Positions 22,014-33,281 are shown, numbered from the stretch's first letter. The stretch is 64,000 bases of DNA from Chaetomium olivaceum (GCA_039881045.1 JAYWVB010000008.1:1-64000); one strand, 5' to 3'. Program-made: numbers and translations. The notes: generated from the sequence alone by a model not told the origin.

Positions 22014-22787
22014 GCTGATCGCGTTGGTGAGGACACAACGGAGCCTCATGCATTAAGATATTGAAGCATACCGGCTCTTTTCCGGACAGGTAGAAGTGCG
22101 GTAGGTGTTATAAACTATCTAAGCGGTTCCCAAATTGTTCTACCCCTATTGCTCCTGGACCCAACGGCAAAACCGGCATGTTTGCTTTGACTTGGCCTCC
22201 GATTCTGGCCGTCCCAAGACCTCGAAACAATCCATTAATTTAAACCTCACGGTCTGAAGACTGCGCTATACTCCGCACTGCAACGATTTGTTGTTTCAAC
22301 ATAGCATCCTCGCTGCTGAGCTGATATCGACATCCTGAGGGACAAGACAGGGGTAATTAAAGGATAGAGAATGGTGGTTGCCTAGGCCAGCCCCTAAACT
22401 AATCCGCCGAGGGTTCTTCGGGGTCGGCGGTATTGTGGAGAAACTACCAACAGTTCTGAGTGCATGGCGCATCCTAAATGTTTCACCTCCGCCCTAGTCG
22501 GCAACCGCAACGTGGGGTAAGCGCTGATAGAATCTAAGCTGGTCACACTGGGGCTCTGGTGAGCGGGGATAACTATGTATATCGGCCCGTCATTCGGTCC
22601 CGAAGTATTGGCCCGAGTACTCGCCGGTAGAGGTCCTTCGGGAGGAGGAGACCACCAAGAAGGCCATGTAAGGGCCCAACCTCATTAACCTTGCTTCTTT
22701 CTGCGGTAAAGTTGTGTAGCCATTCATACAATAACCGTATGTATTGCAATATGCATCACCAACCACCACATCGTCCCACCCGCCCGA
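22014..22787. other. Intergenic
   Basis: Promoter side of the GH71 gene and 3' flank of the splicing-factor gene. A perfect 7-bp inverted pair (CCGCCGA at 22404-22410, TCGGCGG at 22424-22430) could be a hairpin or a Zn2Cys6-type site. No gene is seen. Confidence 0.4.
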
Positions 22788-25658
22788 TTACGAGGCCAAC
22801 GTGATCAACGCGCCCCAATCATCCTCGCTATCCCTCCTAATCTCCAGCGGATTCTGGTCCTTGACCAGAGCAAACAGACTATTGCCCTTGAAGTAGACCG
22901 ACACGCCCCTCTTGCCGTCCATGCCCGAAATCCTGTACACAGGCCCCTCCGCATGTAACTTATTCCGTTCCGGCATGAACTGCAGGTCATGTTCCTGACA
23001 CCACTCCTCAATAACCTCCTTGAAGGTGACCTCCGGCTTCTTAGCAGTGTCCACCACAGACTCCTGCGCCGCGACTCTCTCCTTCTCTCTCTCCTTTTGC
23101 CTTTCCTCCCTCCCCACCTCCCGCCCCGTCTTCAACGCCGGCCCCTTCTCCGGCGCCCTCAACTCCGCCCTCACCCTATCCCCCAAATCCAACGCCCTCT
23201 CAATCATGGCCGACCCCTTCTCAAACTCGGCCACCACCGACGGCAACCCCCGAATCTCCTCGGGAAAAACCTCATCCTGCCACCACTGAAACCACCCCCC
23301 AATCTCATTATAATCCGCCTCCTCCAGCAACAACCACTGGTACAGCGCAGCGTGCCACGCGGGAAACACCTCCGCCACCAGCACCTCGCCCAGCATGCTG
23401 GGCCGCACCACCTCCGTCCACTCGAGCAGCTTGTCCAGCGCCTCCATGTACGGCGCCTGGTCCTGCGGCTCGACGCGGAAGTGCGCGCGCAGGTGCCGCG
23501 CCATGCCGGGCAGCAGATGGTTCATGACCAGCGGGCTCCACATGTCGCGGTCGCGGCTGCTGCTGCTGCTGATGCTGGAAGGGCGCAGGATGTCCTTCCA
23601 CTGCTTGAGGCCGGGGATGACGCCGCGGGTGAAGTCCCAGGCGTCGATGAGCTGGCGGAACTTGCGGCGCACGTCGGCGACCAGGCCGGTGGCGCTCTTG
23701 GGGTCGAGGTGGGTGGCGGGGAGGTAGGGCAGCCAGGGGAAGATCCAGCGGTGCGGGAGGTTGTGGGTGTGTTTCTTGGGCTGCCATTTTTGTAGTGCTT
23801 CTTCGAGCTTGCGGGTTATGTCTTGGAGGAGCTGGGCGCGTACGAAGGGCGGGAGGAGCGGGGCCCAGGCGTCGAGGACGGCGATGAGCGGGTCGGGGTC
23901 GCGGACGTTCCACTCGCGGACCGTGGCGGTGAGGGTGCGCAGCCAGAGCTCGTACATCATGGTTTCGTAGGGGGTGGCGGTGGGTTTGCGGTAGGTTTTC
24001 TTGGATTGGTGGTCGAGGCCTAGCAGGCTGCGGATGGAGTTTAGGCCGTCTACGAATGCGGGTTTCGGCTCCTCGAGTGGTTCCCAGAGCTGGCGGAACT
24101 GGTTGAACAGAGGGTGGATGGCTGCGACGGCTAGTGAGCCGAGCTCATCCTTGATCTGTGGGAGCATGGAGTCGGAAAGGGAGTTGCTGGCATCCCCGAG
24201 GCCGGCGATGACTCGCCCCAACCGGTAGCTCAGGTCTGCCTTCCTGTCGGCCTCGCCGCTTTCGGCTGGCCTGGAAGCCGCTGTACACGCCCCCGTCACA
24301 GACTTATTCCCTTGTAAACTCGCCGAGAGCTCTTCCAGTTCTTGCTGCTCTTGCTTCAACTGCAGGTCCAGGAAAGCCTTCCGTTCCTGTAGGCTCTGCC
24401 ACTCCTCCAGAATAGCCATGAAGTCATTTTGGGCACGCTTGACGAGCTTGCGGTTTTCCACTGCCTCCGCAGACTCGGCGGGAGCGGCGCCCCCAGTCGG
24501 GGTCATCAGCCCGGATGATGTCGTAAGCATCTTCTTCCCCGGCCCTGTCATATCGAGAATCGGCGTGAAGGCATCCGGTATTTTGAGCCCAGGGGCGGCC
24601 TTCTTGATCTCGTCCACAGTCAAGTATTTCGGCTTCTGGCGCCTCGGCGTACTGACACCGCTGCCACCTCCGCTGCTGACGCCGCCAGTCAAAGCCTTCT
24701 TCCTCCGGGCAGCCTTCTTCTTTTTCTCCTCCTCTTCCGAGTCTACCACTTCCTCTCCACGGAGACGCGCCTGTCGCTTCTCCTCCTCCCTCTCTTGTTT
24801 GGTCTTCTCTTTGACTGCACCCAATCCAGCGCCTTGGGGTCGGAGGTTTGCCTCAATGATGACATTCCGGCCCTGGGCCTCCTTTCCGAGACCCTTGCCC
24901 TCAACGTATCCCATCTTGGCCATCATGCGGGCGCCAAAGGAATTCGTGTTGATTTTTGTCTTGCCGCCCTTTGTCTTGCTGAACGCACTCGGCAGCGCGG
25001 CGCGGGGTGCAGCCGGCTCATCGTCCTTGACCAGGAGTGTCGGACCTCGCTGAGACATGGGCGTGAAACCGTTGCCGAGAGGGTTGGCGCTGTCGACCTT
25101 CGATTTCACAAAGTTTGGAGCAGGTGCCGTCCGTTTTGGGGAAATGCCTTGTTGAGTGGGTGGTGTCCACCCAAGACCCTGCCCTGCCGCGGCAGATGCG
25201 CCCTTGAAACCCAAGCCCACGCCGCCCATCTCTTCGTCGTCCTCCTCATCCTCTTCCGCGTCGGTTGGAACGGCGCCTGGGTTGGCGCCATCGTATTCGT
25301 TATCCTCCTCCTGGTCCCCCTCCTTGTCAAAGTCATCGTCGGAGTCGGTTTTGGCCTTCGCGGACGAAACAAAGCTGACGCCCTTGTTTCGGAGGCTCTT
25401 GTGCTTCCATTGTCTGCCCGAGCCACCCTCGTCCTCGCTCTCGGACCCAAATATCCCCAGCGCTGCGCTCTCTTTTGCGTCACGTCCCGTACGGCGCTTC
25501 TTGCGGGGGTTGAAATCGGCGAATTCGCTTTCGTGGGGATTGCGCGAGGGCATCAAGTATTCGTCTTCCTCGGCGTCGGATTCGGAAGACGAATAGTCTG
25601 CTGCGGTCGCCTTGTTCAGACTAGCTGGGTCGAATCGCATCTCGTCGAGTCGCGCCAT
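22788..25658 (-). CDS. TFIP11/Ntr1-type spliceosome disassembly factor (G-patch, GCFC)
   Basis: A single exon of 956 aa begins at ATG 25658. The order of parts is that of the tuftelin-interacting protein 11 family: an acidic N-terminal region with FADFNPRKKRR, a G-patch at about 245-290 (NSFGARMMAKMGYVEGKGLGKE ... GRNVIIEANLRPQGAGLG), a charged linker, and a long C-terminal GCFC region with PYETMMYELWLRTL and RKLEEALQKWQPKKHTHNLPHRWIFPW-like text. The C-terminal FKEVIEEWCQEHDLQFMPE motif is also conserved in the family. Family members activate the DEAH helicase Prp43 to release the spliced lariat; action is nuclear. Length compares well with homologues. It is an essential-looking host gene. 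The large LINE is inserted about 255 bases upstream of its start codon, possibly in its promoter. Confidence 0.92.
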   Translation of the reverse strand: MARLDEMRFDPASLNKATAADYSSSESDAEEDEYLMPSRNPHESEFADFNPRKKRRTGRDAKESAALGIFGSESEDEGGSGRQWKHKSLRNKGVSFVSSAKAKTDSDDDFDKEGDQEEDNEYDGANPGAVPTDAEEDEEDDEEMGGVGLGFKGASAAAGQGLGWTPPTQQGISPKRTAPAPNFVKSKVDSANPLGNGFTPMSQRGPTLLVKDDEPAAPRAALPSAFSKTKGGKTKINTNSFGARMMAKMGYVEGKGLGKEAQGRNVIIEANLRPQGAGLGAVKEKTKQEREEEKRQARLRGEEVVDSEEEEKKKKAARRKKALTGGVSSGGGSGVSTPRRQKPKYLTVDEIKKAAPGLKIPDAFTPILDMTGPGKKMLTTSSGLMTPTGGAAPAESAEAVENRKLVKRAQNDFMAILEEWQSLQERKAFLDLQLKQEQQELEELSASLQGNKSVTGACTAASRPAESGEADRKADLSYRLGRVIAGLGDASNSLSDSMLPQIKDELGSLAVAAIHPLFNQFRQLWEPLEEPKPAFVDGLNSIRSLLGLDHQSKKTYRKPTATPYETMMYELWLRTLTATVREWNVRDPDPLIAVLDAWAPLLPPFVRAQLLQDITRKLEEALQKWQPKKHTHNLPHRWIFPWLPYLPATHLDPKSATGLVADVRRKFRQLIDAWDFTRGVIPGLKQWKDILRPSSISSSSSRDRDMWSPLVMNHLLPGMARHLRAHFRVEPQDQAPYMEALDKLLEWTEVVRPSMLGEVLVAEVFPAWHAALYQWLLLEEADYNEIGGWFQWWQDEVFPEEIRGLPSVVAEFEKGSAMIERALDLGDRVRAELRAPEKGPALKTGREVGREERQKEREKERVAAQESVVDTAKKPEVTFKEVIEEWCQEHDLQFMPERNKLHAEGPVYRISGMDGKRGVSVYFKGNSLFALVKDQNPLEIRRDSEDDWGALITLAS

Positions 25659-25912
25659 GGTGGCGTTGCCGTTGGCGGTGCGGGAGATTCTATTACAGGT
25701 TTTTGGGTTGGTTGTGCTCCAGGCACCTTGACGGCAGCGCGCCTTGTGTTGGCGTCACAAGCTCCAGCGGCGGCACCGGTATACGAATAACTAGCGGGAC
25801 GTGATTCTGATTGAACGGCGCTACTTATGCATCTAACCAAATTTTCAATAACTCTTGAGCATTGGCACGTGACAGAGAATGCCAAGATCTCGCGATTTAA
25901 ATACACAGTAGT

Positions 25913-25924
25913 TATGGTAGAGTT
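25913..25924 (+). repeat. LINE target-site duplication, left copy
   Basis: TATGGTAGAGTT here is identical to 31157-31168 on the far side of the LINE. The pair marks the insertion. Confidence 0.75.
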
Positions 25925-26311
25925 GAATTCGCCTTCGACTATAAAAGCCGAGAAAAATCGAAAAAGCGGAAGCCGATTTCGCTAGTGGCTGGGGACTATA
26001 TCCTTTTACTGGTGATTCTCGATATCGATCTTCTTTACGACCTTTGAGGCAGCTGGTGGAAGATTTGTCTTTTTCCAGATGCCTGGTGCGGCGCGCGGTG
26101 TCGCAGTATAGGCATCTCTCGGTAAGCTCTTAAGAGCTTGGCATTCACCCTGAAAGCTTGGCATGCAGGAAAACAGGTTTTCTTTTGTATTTAGTCCGCT
26201 CCTGAGAGCTACTCTCCTTTGTTCATAACTAGGGCACTTTTACCTCACGTTTTCCCACTATCAGGAGCTCCCTGCAGTGCAACACGCGGCGCTCCAGACG
26301 CCATCGACGTC

Positions 26312-27584
26312 ATGAGAGGCGGTTCGGCGTCTCCAGGAGTGGGATATCGCCGCCCCCAACGCAAGAGGGTGAAAACGACGAGGGCGATGGAATCAATGCA
26401 GCAACAAGATGATATGGATTGGGAAGAAGGAAATAGTAGCGAAAGAATGCTGAGAAGTCACAAAAATCGTGCAAATCGGGCCGCAGCGGCCAAGAGTGTA
26501 GGAGGGGAATCCAGGACCATGAGCAATCTGCGGACTGCAACTTCGACAACAAATTGGACATGATCAAAAGAGAATTCCAGCGTCAATTCGAAAAGTTGAG
26601 GGATCACATGACAAAAGAAATGACCAGAATGACGGCCCAATTGACGGAAGAACTGTCGCAAGCGCGAGAGCAGCTTACCCAAGCCCGCCGCGAGCTCGAG
26701 GACACTAGACTGCAGCTGCACGCCATGAACGAAGCTCAAGAGGCCCCTTCGACTCGGCCTGCATACGCGGATGTCGCCCGACGTACACCTCCTACCAGCG
26801 TTCCTAGTCTAGTCTAGCATCCTCCGGAAGCCCGACGACGACGCCAGAGCCAGTGTTCTGTACAGTAGACATGACTAGGGTACCGGAGGAACACATCGAA
26901 GAGGCTACGCCGGTGGCCGTTCGCAAGCTCATCGAGAAAGAGATGCGAGCGCCGGGAGACCAATCCAAGTGGCGTTGTCTTGCCGTCACCAGAGATAGAG
27001 GAAACAGCAACCGCCTTAGGATCATTGGTAGGAACGAAGCGGAAGTAAAGAAGATCAAGGACATCATGGAAGCGAAGAAGGCGCCGGGTGCACAGGTCCT
27101 ACGGGATCAGCTGTACCCAGTCAAAGTTGACAACGTCAACCGTACCGCTGTTCTCGATCCCGAAGGCAAGGTCGTCCCGGGAGCGGCGGAAACCCTGGGC
27201 CGAGAAAACGATGTACAAATCGCCAAGTTGGCTTGGTTAAGCCGGAAGGATACTGCGAAAGCGTATGGATCGATGGTGGTATATGTGACCAAAGCTGGGG
27301 ACGCTAGAAGGCTCATCAGCGAGGGCTTCTTCCACGCAAGAGGCGAATCGGGATACACGGGGGTCTTCGAACGTCGGACGCGGCCGGACCAGTGCTACAA
27401 CTGCCAGCAGATCGGCCACAAAGCTTTTCAGTGCAGGAACCCTCAAGTGTGTGGAATGTGCGCCAACGAGGGCCACCGTCATAGCGAGTGCTCAGCGTTT
27501 ATGCCAAAGTGCGCTCTGTGTGGAGGACCCCACGAATCGTTCAGCAAGAATTGCCGGAAGCTCTATCCATCTCGACATGAGTAG
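26312..27584 (+). pseudogene. LINE ORF1, gag-like nucleic-acid-binding protein, frame-broken
   Basis: Three consecutive frames together make one ORF1: 26312-26563, 26554-26817 and 26853-27584. The first part is basic and follows the probable start ATG at 26312. The second is a coiled coil (EKLRDHMTKEMTRMTAQL, then QAREQLTQARRELEDT). The third holds an RRM-like middle and three CCHC-type zinc knuckles at the C-terminus: CYNCQQIGHKAFQC, CGMCANEGHRHSEC, CALCGGPHESFSKNC. Such proteins coat the element RNA. Breaks lie near 26555 and 26815, where a TAG follows PSLV. Whether these are true inactivating changes cannot be told from one copy. Confidence 0.75.
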
Positions 27585-30500
27585 GACGTTTCGGGTCATC
27601 CAATTGAACGTCAGAAAGCAAGGGGAGGTGCATGACAGCCTGATGAACGACGTGGCAATTCAGGGTGCTGCCGTTATCGCCATTCAGGAACCCCGGGCGC
27701 GGAGGATCCAAGGACGGCTCCTGACAACCCTATGCATCATCACAAATGGACTAAGATGGTTCCGAGCACGTGGAAGGAAGGTAGATGGGCTATCCGGAGC
27801 ATGCTCTGGGTGAACAAAACGGTGGAAGCCGAGCAGGTGGCAGTGGACTCGCCGGACATCACGGCAGCGATCATACGGCTCCCGGAACGCGTGGTTCTAG
27901 TCGCTTCAGTCTACGTACCGTGTGGGGATGCTGAGGCACTACAGGACGCTTGCGAGAACCTCAGGAGAGCGGTCGCACAGACGAAACGGGGTGTAGGGAC
28001 GACAGTCGATGTAGTGGTTACAGGTGATTTCAACTGCCACGACCAGCTGTGGGGGGGAGACGACGTCTCGCCCGTGAGACAAGGGGAAGCTGACCCCATC
28101 ATCGACCTCATGAACGAGCTGGCTCTGAGCACTCTACTCCCGAGGAGCACGATAACATGGCAAGGAGGTGGATACAGTTCAACTATCGACCTGGTCCTAG
28201 CCTCGGAGGAACTGAGAGAAGCCGTGATTAAGTGCGGTGTGCATGGAACGGAACACGGTTCAGATCACCGGACGATCGAAACAGTTTTCAATATCGAGGT
28301 ACCTGTGCCGGCACACCACGAGCGACTGCTTCTCAAGAACGCGCCATGGAAGCAGATCAGAGCCAAGATTGCAGATACACTAAGGGACACCCGGCGAACG
28401 GGACGGTTCAGCAAAGAACGGACCGCCTGATGTCCGCCGTCTCGGGTGCGGTCCACTCCCTAACCCCTAAAGCCCGGCCGTCGCCATACGCTAAGCGATG
28501 GTGGACTACGGACCTGACGCAGCTACGTCACATCTACACGCACTGGAGGAACCGCGCTCGCTCGGACGCCGGGCAGGCTGGACTACAGCCGAGATTGAGG
28601 AATTGGCGAAGGGTGCAGCAAAACAGTATCACGATGCCATCCGGCAACAGAAGAAGAAACACTGGGCTGAATTCCTTGCGGACAACGACAATATTTGGAA
28701 GGCTGCAAAGTATCTACAATCCGGAGATGACAGTACGTTTGGAAGAATCCCGCAACTTGTTAGAGCGGATGGGACATGTACGGCCGACCATACGGAACAG
28801 GCCGAAGAGCTCCTAACAAGGTTCTTCCCGGCCTTGCCTGACACGATCGACGATGAAGGTCACAGACCACAGAGGGCACCCATTACGATGCCTATCCTCA
28901 CGATGGAGGAAGTCGAACGACAGCTGTTCGCAACGAAGTCCTGGAAGGCACCAGGAGAGGATGCTCTGCCGGCAGTGGTGTGGAAGGAAGTCTGGCAGGT
29001 GGTCAAGCACCACGTACTGGCGCTCTTCCGTACTTCGCTGGAGGATGGGGCCCTTCCTAGTCAGTGGCGTCATGCTAAGATCATCCCCCAAGAAACCGGG
29101 TAAAGAGGACTATACCATCGCGAAGGCGTGGAGACCAATCTCTCTCTTAGCAACGCTGGGCAAAGTGCTGGAGTCGGTGATCGCGGAACGGCTGTCCCAC
29201 GCCGTGGAGACCTACGGCCTACTGCCCACCAGCCACTTCGGCGGGCGGAAGCAACGGTCAGCAGAGCAGGCGCTAGTATTTCTACAGGAGCAAATCTACA
29301 CGGCCTGGAGAGGACGGAAGATTGTCAGCCTCATTAGCTTTGATGTCAAGGGAGCCTACAACGGAGTCTGCAAGGAACGGCTGGTGCAGAGGATGAGGGC
29401 GCGCGGTATTCCGGAGGAGCTGTGCCGATGGACAGAAGCTTTCTGTTCTGATCGTACGGCCTCTATCCAGGTCAACGGGCATGCTGCGGAACGACGGGAC
29501 CTCCCACAGGCTGGCCTGCCCCAAGGCTCGCCCCTCTCCCCTATATTGTTCCTCTTTTTCAACGCGGATCTGGTCCAGCGGAAGATCGATAGCAACGGTG
29601 GTGCGATAGCTTTTATCGACGACTTTACCGCCTGGGTCGCAGGTCCGACGGCACAGAGCACACGCCAGGGGATTGAAGCAATCATCGATCAAGCACTAGA
29701 CTGGGAAAAGAGGAGCGGAGCGACATTTGAAGCAGACAAAACAGCCGTCATCCACTTTACCCGCAAAGCGTACAAAGCTAACTCGGAGCCCTTTACCATC
29801 AAGGGCCAGGAGGTTCGGCCGAAAGATCACGTCAAAATCCTAGGAGTGGTCATGGATGCCAAGCTCAGGTATAAGGAGCATATCGCAAGGGCGGCCTCCA
29901 AAGGGCTCAGCGCGGCATTGGAGTTGAAACGGCTGCGTGGTCTGTCTCCGCGTACGGCGCGGCAGCTATTCACGGCTATGGTCGCGCCAGTGGTGGACTA
30001 CGCCTCCAACGTCTGGATGCACCAATGCAATTGGAAGACGTTGCCGGCCTTAGACAGGGTGCAGAGGGTTGCGGCGCAGGGGATCATAGGAACGTTCAGC
30101 ACAGTAGCAACACGCGTGGCAGAAGCGGAAGCTCACATCCCCACGGCTCAAGATCGATTGTGGAAGAGGGCGATCAAGATGTGGACGGATATCCATACCC
30201 TGCCAGAGACGAATCCACTCCGCAACACCACCTCTCGGATGCGCAAGTTCCGGGCATCCTACCGCTCGCCATTATTTTGCGTAGCGGATCTCCTGAAAGA
30301 TATGCCATTGGACGGCCTCGAAACCATCGCTCCGGTGGTATTGGCGCCATGGGAAGGGCGAGTCCGCACTACGCTTAACGGAACAGGCATCATACAGAAG
30401 GAAGCAGCCAGACAAAGTGGGGAGACATTCCAAGAGAGTCGATATAGCGTTACCAGGGAAGCACACCCGACTATTATACGACAACCTGTCTCGAAGCGAG

Positions 30501-30836
30501 GCCGGCGTACTTGCTCAGCTTAGAACAGGTATGGCCAAACTCAACACGTACCTACATCGTATCAAAGCAGCACCTTCAGATCAATGCGCGTGTGGACAAG
30601 CAAGAGAGACAGTGGAGCACTTCCTCTTCCGATGCAAGCAATGGGATCAACACCGTACGGAAATGCTGCAATGTACGGATGTCCACAGGGGCAACCTCTC
30701 CTTCTACCTGGGAGGAAAGTCGCCCTCGGATGGCAAGCACTGGTCCCCCAACATGCAGGCGGTGCGGGCGACGATACGCTTCGCCATTGCCACAGGTCGC
30801 CTGGGGACAGAACAGCCGCAGAATGAAGTAAACTAA
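27577..30836 (+). pseudogene. LINE ORF2, endonuclease-reverse transcriptase, frame-broken
   Basis: ORF2 starts at ATG 27577 inside the last codons of ORF1. It is spread over five frame segments, with shifts near 27735, 28410, 29095 and 30505. The endonuclease part has IQLNVRK, IQEPR, VYVPCGD, VTGDFNCHDQLWGG and GSDHRTI, as in APE-type nucleases. The reverse transcriptase has RPISLLATLGKVLE, FDVKGAYNGV (motif A), AGLPQGSPLSPILF (motif B) and AFIDDFTAWV, the catalytic DD motif. The C-terminus has CACGQARETVEHFLFRC, the CCHC motif of fungal LINEs. With frames joined the content would be complete from endonuclease to tail, so this is a recently broken or error-affected full copy. Confidence 0.82.
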
Positions 30837-31156
30837 CCCCGGCATCCTTAACCACGACTAACAACTCCCCCCTTCATCTCGTGCTATACCGAGTAAGCGC
30901 GCTTCAACCGCTGAAGATAGGACGTTGAACACTTGGAGATCGGCCTTCAAGCCAGCTTACTATTTATACTACTAACCCACGAGCACCCGCAGCAGAAAGG
31001 ACAAAATTGTAAGGAGATAAGTGAGAACAGGAGGTTGTACATACGGGCTTTAGGAGATTAGGATGCATTGTTGGATATGTACTAGTAGACACGTGATAGT
31101 TGCCCTTTCGGGTTAAGCCCGCCGGGCGGAATAAATTGTGTGTGTGTGTGTGTGTG

Positions 31157-31168
31157 TATGGTAGAGTT
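31157..31168 (+). repeat. LINE target-site duplication, right copy
   Basis: TATGGTAGAGTT directly follows the (TG)n tail and matches 25913-25924. Confidence 0.75.
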
Positions 31169-31192
31169 TCACTACAAAGTCGGTCCAAAATA

Positions 31193-31280
31193 CTTGGGGG
31201 TTATGTTGGGTCATATTTTTCACTTATACGAAATACCGAGGGGGTAAGTGAAAAAGAAAATGACCCACACAACCCCCAAG
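31193..31280. mobile_element. 88-bp MITE with TA target duplication
   Basis: The segment folds on itself. The left arm (31193-31225, CTTGGGGGTTATGTTGGGTC...) is the near-perfect reverse complement of the right arm (31246-31280, ending ...CACACAACCCCCAAG). The two arms, each about 33-35 nt, surround a ~20-nt loop. Both ends are flanked by TA (31191-31192 and 31281-31282), as for Tc1/mariner/pogo-type non-autonomous elements. There is no coding capacity. Confidence 0.7.
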
Positions 31281-32160
31281 TAAAAAGTCAAAGTCCGCTC
31301 TGATTCGAGTCAATGGTCGTGACCCGAATCAACTTTCCCACCTAGTTACCCACCTACCTACGGAGGTAGTCAGTCACCTTGAGGATTTTGAGAATGTACC
31401 TACCTCTAGTATAGCCGGCAGTGTGCAAACCTTAATCAATCTCGGGTACCTGCTAATAATACTACGCACCCTCGTGACCCGCGACTTGGTCCATGCTGTG
31501 AACCGCGATGAAGGACTCGACACACTAGAGGAAACCGTCCGCTAGTTCCCATCAGATCTGGAGGCCTACTTTGAGCACATCATCAAGCATATCAAACACG
31601 TTCATCGCGTTGAGACGGCCCGGATCCTCCTGGTAACGATCGAAGCCCCCCTGCCGCTGCCGCTTTTCTTGTTTCCTTGCTCAATCAGGAGAAACACAGT
31701 CCCGAGTATGCTGTGAAGGCTGAAATACGCCCGCTTGGCAACATTTTGGAAACGGAGAAGCAATGGAGGGCTCGGATCCAGAACAGATGTGGCGACCTCC
31801 TGATCGTCAGCAATGATTCTAATCAACCACCCTTCGACATCTACCCCGTCGAGTTTCTCCATCGCACGCTTCGAGACTTCTTACAACATTGCTACTACAG
31901 CCGATTAAAGCAGCTAGTCGCCCCCCGACCGATTTTGACCCCCTCGTATCTCTCTGCCGAATGACGCTCTTCGCGCTCAAATACCTGCCTGAGACAGATT
32001 TCAACTTCCCGCTCGCCGTTAGCAACGTAATCTCCCTAACGAACGAACTCCTCTACGCACAGGAAATTAAGAAGCTCAGCGCCGACCCAGACACTACCCC
32101 CTCCCCCGTCGCCGACGTCCCGTCGAGCTCGACCGGGTTAACCGCAAACACGCTAGCAAG

Positions 32161-32175
32161 GCCATCATCAATAAA
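32161..32175 (+). repeat. 15-bp target-site duplication, left copy
   Basis: GCCATCATCAATAAA is identical to 33267-33281. It brackets the truncated LINE. Confidence 0.85.
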
Positions 32176-33266
32176 TTATTATTCATACTCCGCTGTGCCC
32201 TAAGGCGTGCCGGACCCTCAGCTATTTAATGTACAGGAAAACCGCGCCCTCGCGGGCCGGATGAAAAACCCATACTGACAGTTAAGGAAAATACATGTGC
32301 GTGAGCCTGCGTATACAAAGAGAGGAGGCCTCCTGGCCTCCGAGGGAGGTGCGTGCTAGGCCGCCGCTTCCAGCTCAAGCCTCCTGGCCAAACTGAACAT
32401 CATCAGCCTCCCTGAGTCCATTAGCCATTCCAGGACCCTCCCCGCGAGCCGTGCCGATGTAGGATCAATACCGTGTAGAACAGAGTAAAAGTCCCGTCGC
32501 GTTCGAATATCAGTTCTCTCCCATCTTCGAGTCAGCGGTGGAGCCAAACACCACACCACCAGGTGTTCGGCAGTCTCCCCCCTCGCCGCACTGGCAGGCG
32601 GGCGTTAGGACCTCTGGGACTCCCCGTGTAAACAGAAAGTCCCGTAGGCCTACTGCCCCTGTCCGGATCTGGACCAGCAGAGAGCTCTTCGCCTTGCTCA
32701 GGCCGTCGTGTCGTCTTAGGGTTTCGTCCCGGAACAGCGTCTCCCGCTGATGGTCAAGGTCGTCCGCCGGTCTGATGGCTCTGCCGTCTCCTTCCTTCAG
32801 CCACCTCGCTCTCCAGGCGTCCTCTACCACACTGTCCGTGTCTGCGGCTCCCCCCGTCCAGCGCGCGATCGTGCTCGCGGCTTTCTCCACTGCCGTGGGC
32901 TCCTGCAGTTCCACGGTTCGCGGCCGGCCCCTGTTGCCGCTCCTCGGGCGGAGCCTCTGCTGTATCTTGCGACAGGCAGTGAGAATGATCCCCCCTGCGG
33001 TCCTCTTGCCGCCCTGGCCGTCGTCCAGGTCGGTTCGCTGGAGTCTGATTTCAAAGTCTGCAAGCCGTTTGTTGAAATACAGGTCTAACGGTGGCACCCA
33101 CGTCTCCGTCTCGAGGTTGCGAATGGGAGTGGCTTTGAAGGCTCCCGCCACAATCCGCAAGCTTTTGTTCTGGACCTTCCCGAGGGCCCCGGTGATGCCT
33201 TTCCTTACCGGCTCGCCTTCCACGTCCGTGGGGATGTGGAACGACGATGCGCCATAGGCCAGCGCT
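32176..33266 (-). mobile_element. 5'-truncated LINE, minus orientation
   Basis: 1,091 bp between two identical 15-bp repeats. On the minus strand a 260-codon frame (32510-33292) encodes the last part of a LINE ORF2, downstream of the reverse transcriptase: KVQNKSLRIVAGAFKATP, RNLETETWVPPLDLYFNKR, and further on LLVQIRTGAVGLRDFL and the zinc motif CQCGEGGDCRTPEH (the last residues after a small frame change near 32555). The 3' end, at 32176, is AT-rich and ends in GAATAATAA on the minus strand. 5' truncation during target-primed reverse transcription explains the missing upstream part. It is of a different LINE lineage from the 5.2-kb element, since the two C-terminal sequences differ strongly. 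Confidence 0.82.
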
Positions 33267-33281
33267 GCCATCATCAATAAA
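33267..33281 (+). repeat. 15-bp target-site duplication, right copy
   Basis: Second copy of GCCATCATCAATAAA. The NLR-like coding sequence resumes immediately after it. Confidence 0.85.

Larger units (their letters stand above)
25925..31156 (+). mobile_element. Near full-length Tad-like non-LTR retrotransposon (LINE)
   Basis: 5.23 kb between the two copies of the 12-bp duplication. It holds a ~390-nt 5' leader, ORF1 with CCHC zinc knuckles, ORF2 with an apurinic-type endonuclease, reverse transcriptase and C-terminal zinc motif, a ~300-nt 3' leader and a terminal (TG)10 tail (31137-31156) in place of poly(A). ORF1 and ORF2 overlap by the sequence ATGAGTAG at 27577-27584. The gene order and motifs fit the Tad clade of fungal LINEs. 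Both ORFs carry frame breaks, so the copy is inactive as shown unless some breaks are consensus errors. The coding sequence is GC-balanced, with no strong sign of repeat-induced C-to-T mutation. The element sits head-on in the upstream region of the splicing-factor gene. Confidence 0.85.

Noticed and set aside
24795..25790. 331-codon plus-strand frame over the splicing-factor gene
   Set aside because: The minus strand carries the G-patch and the rest of the TFIP11-type protein; the plus frame is a shadow.
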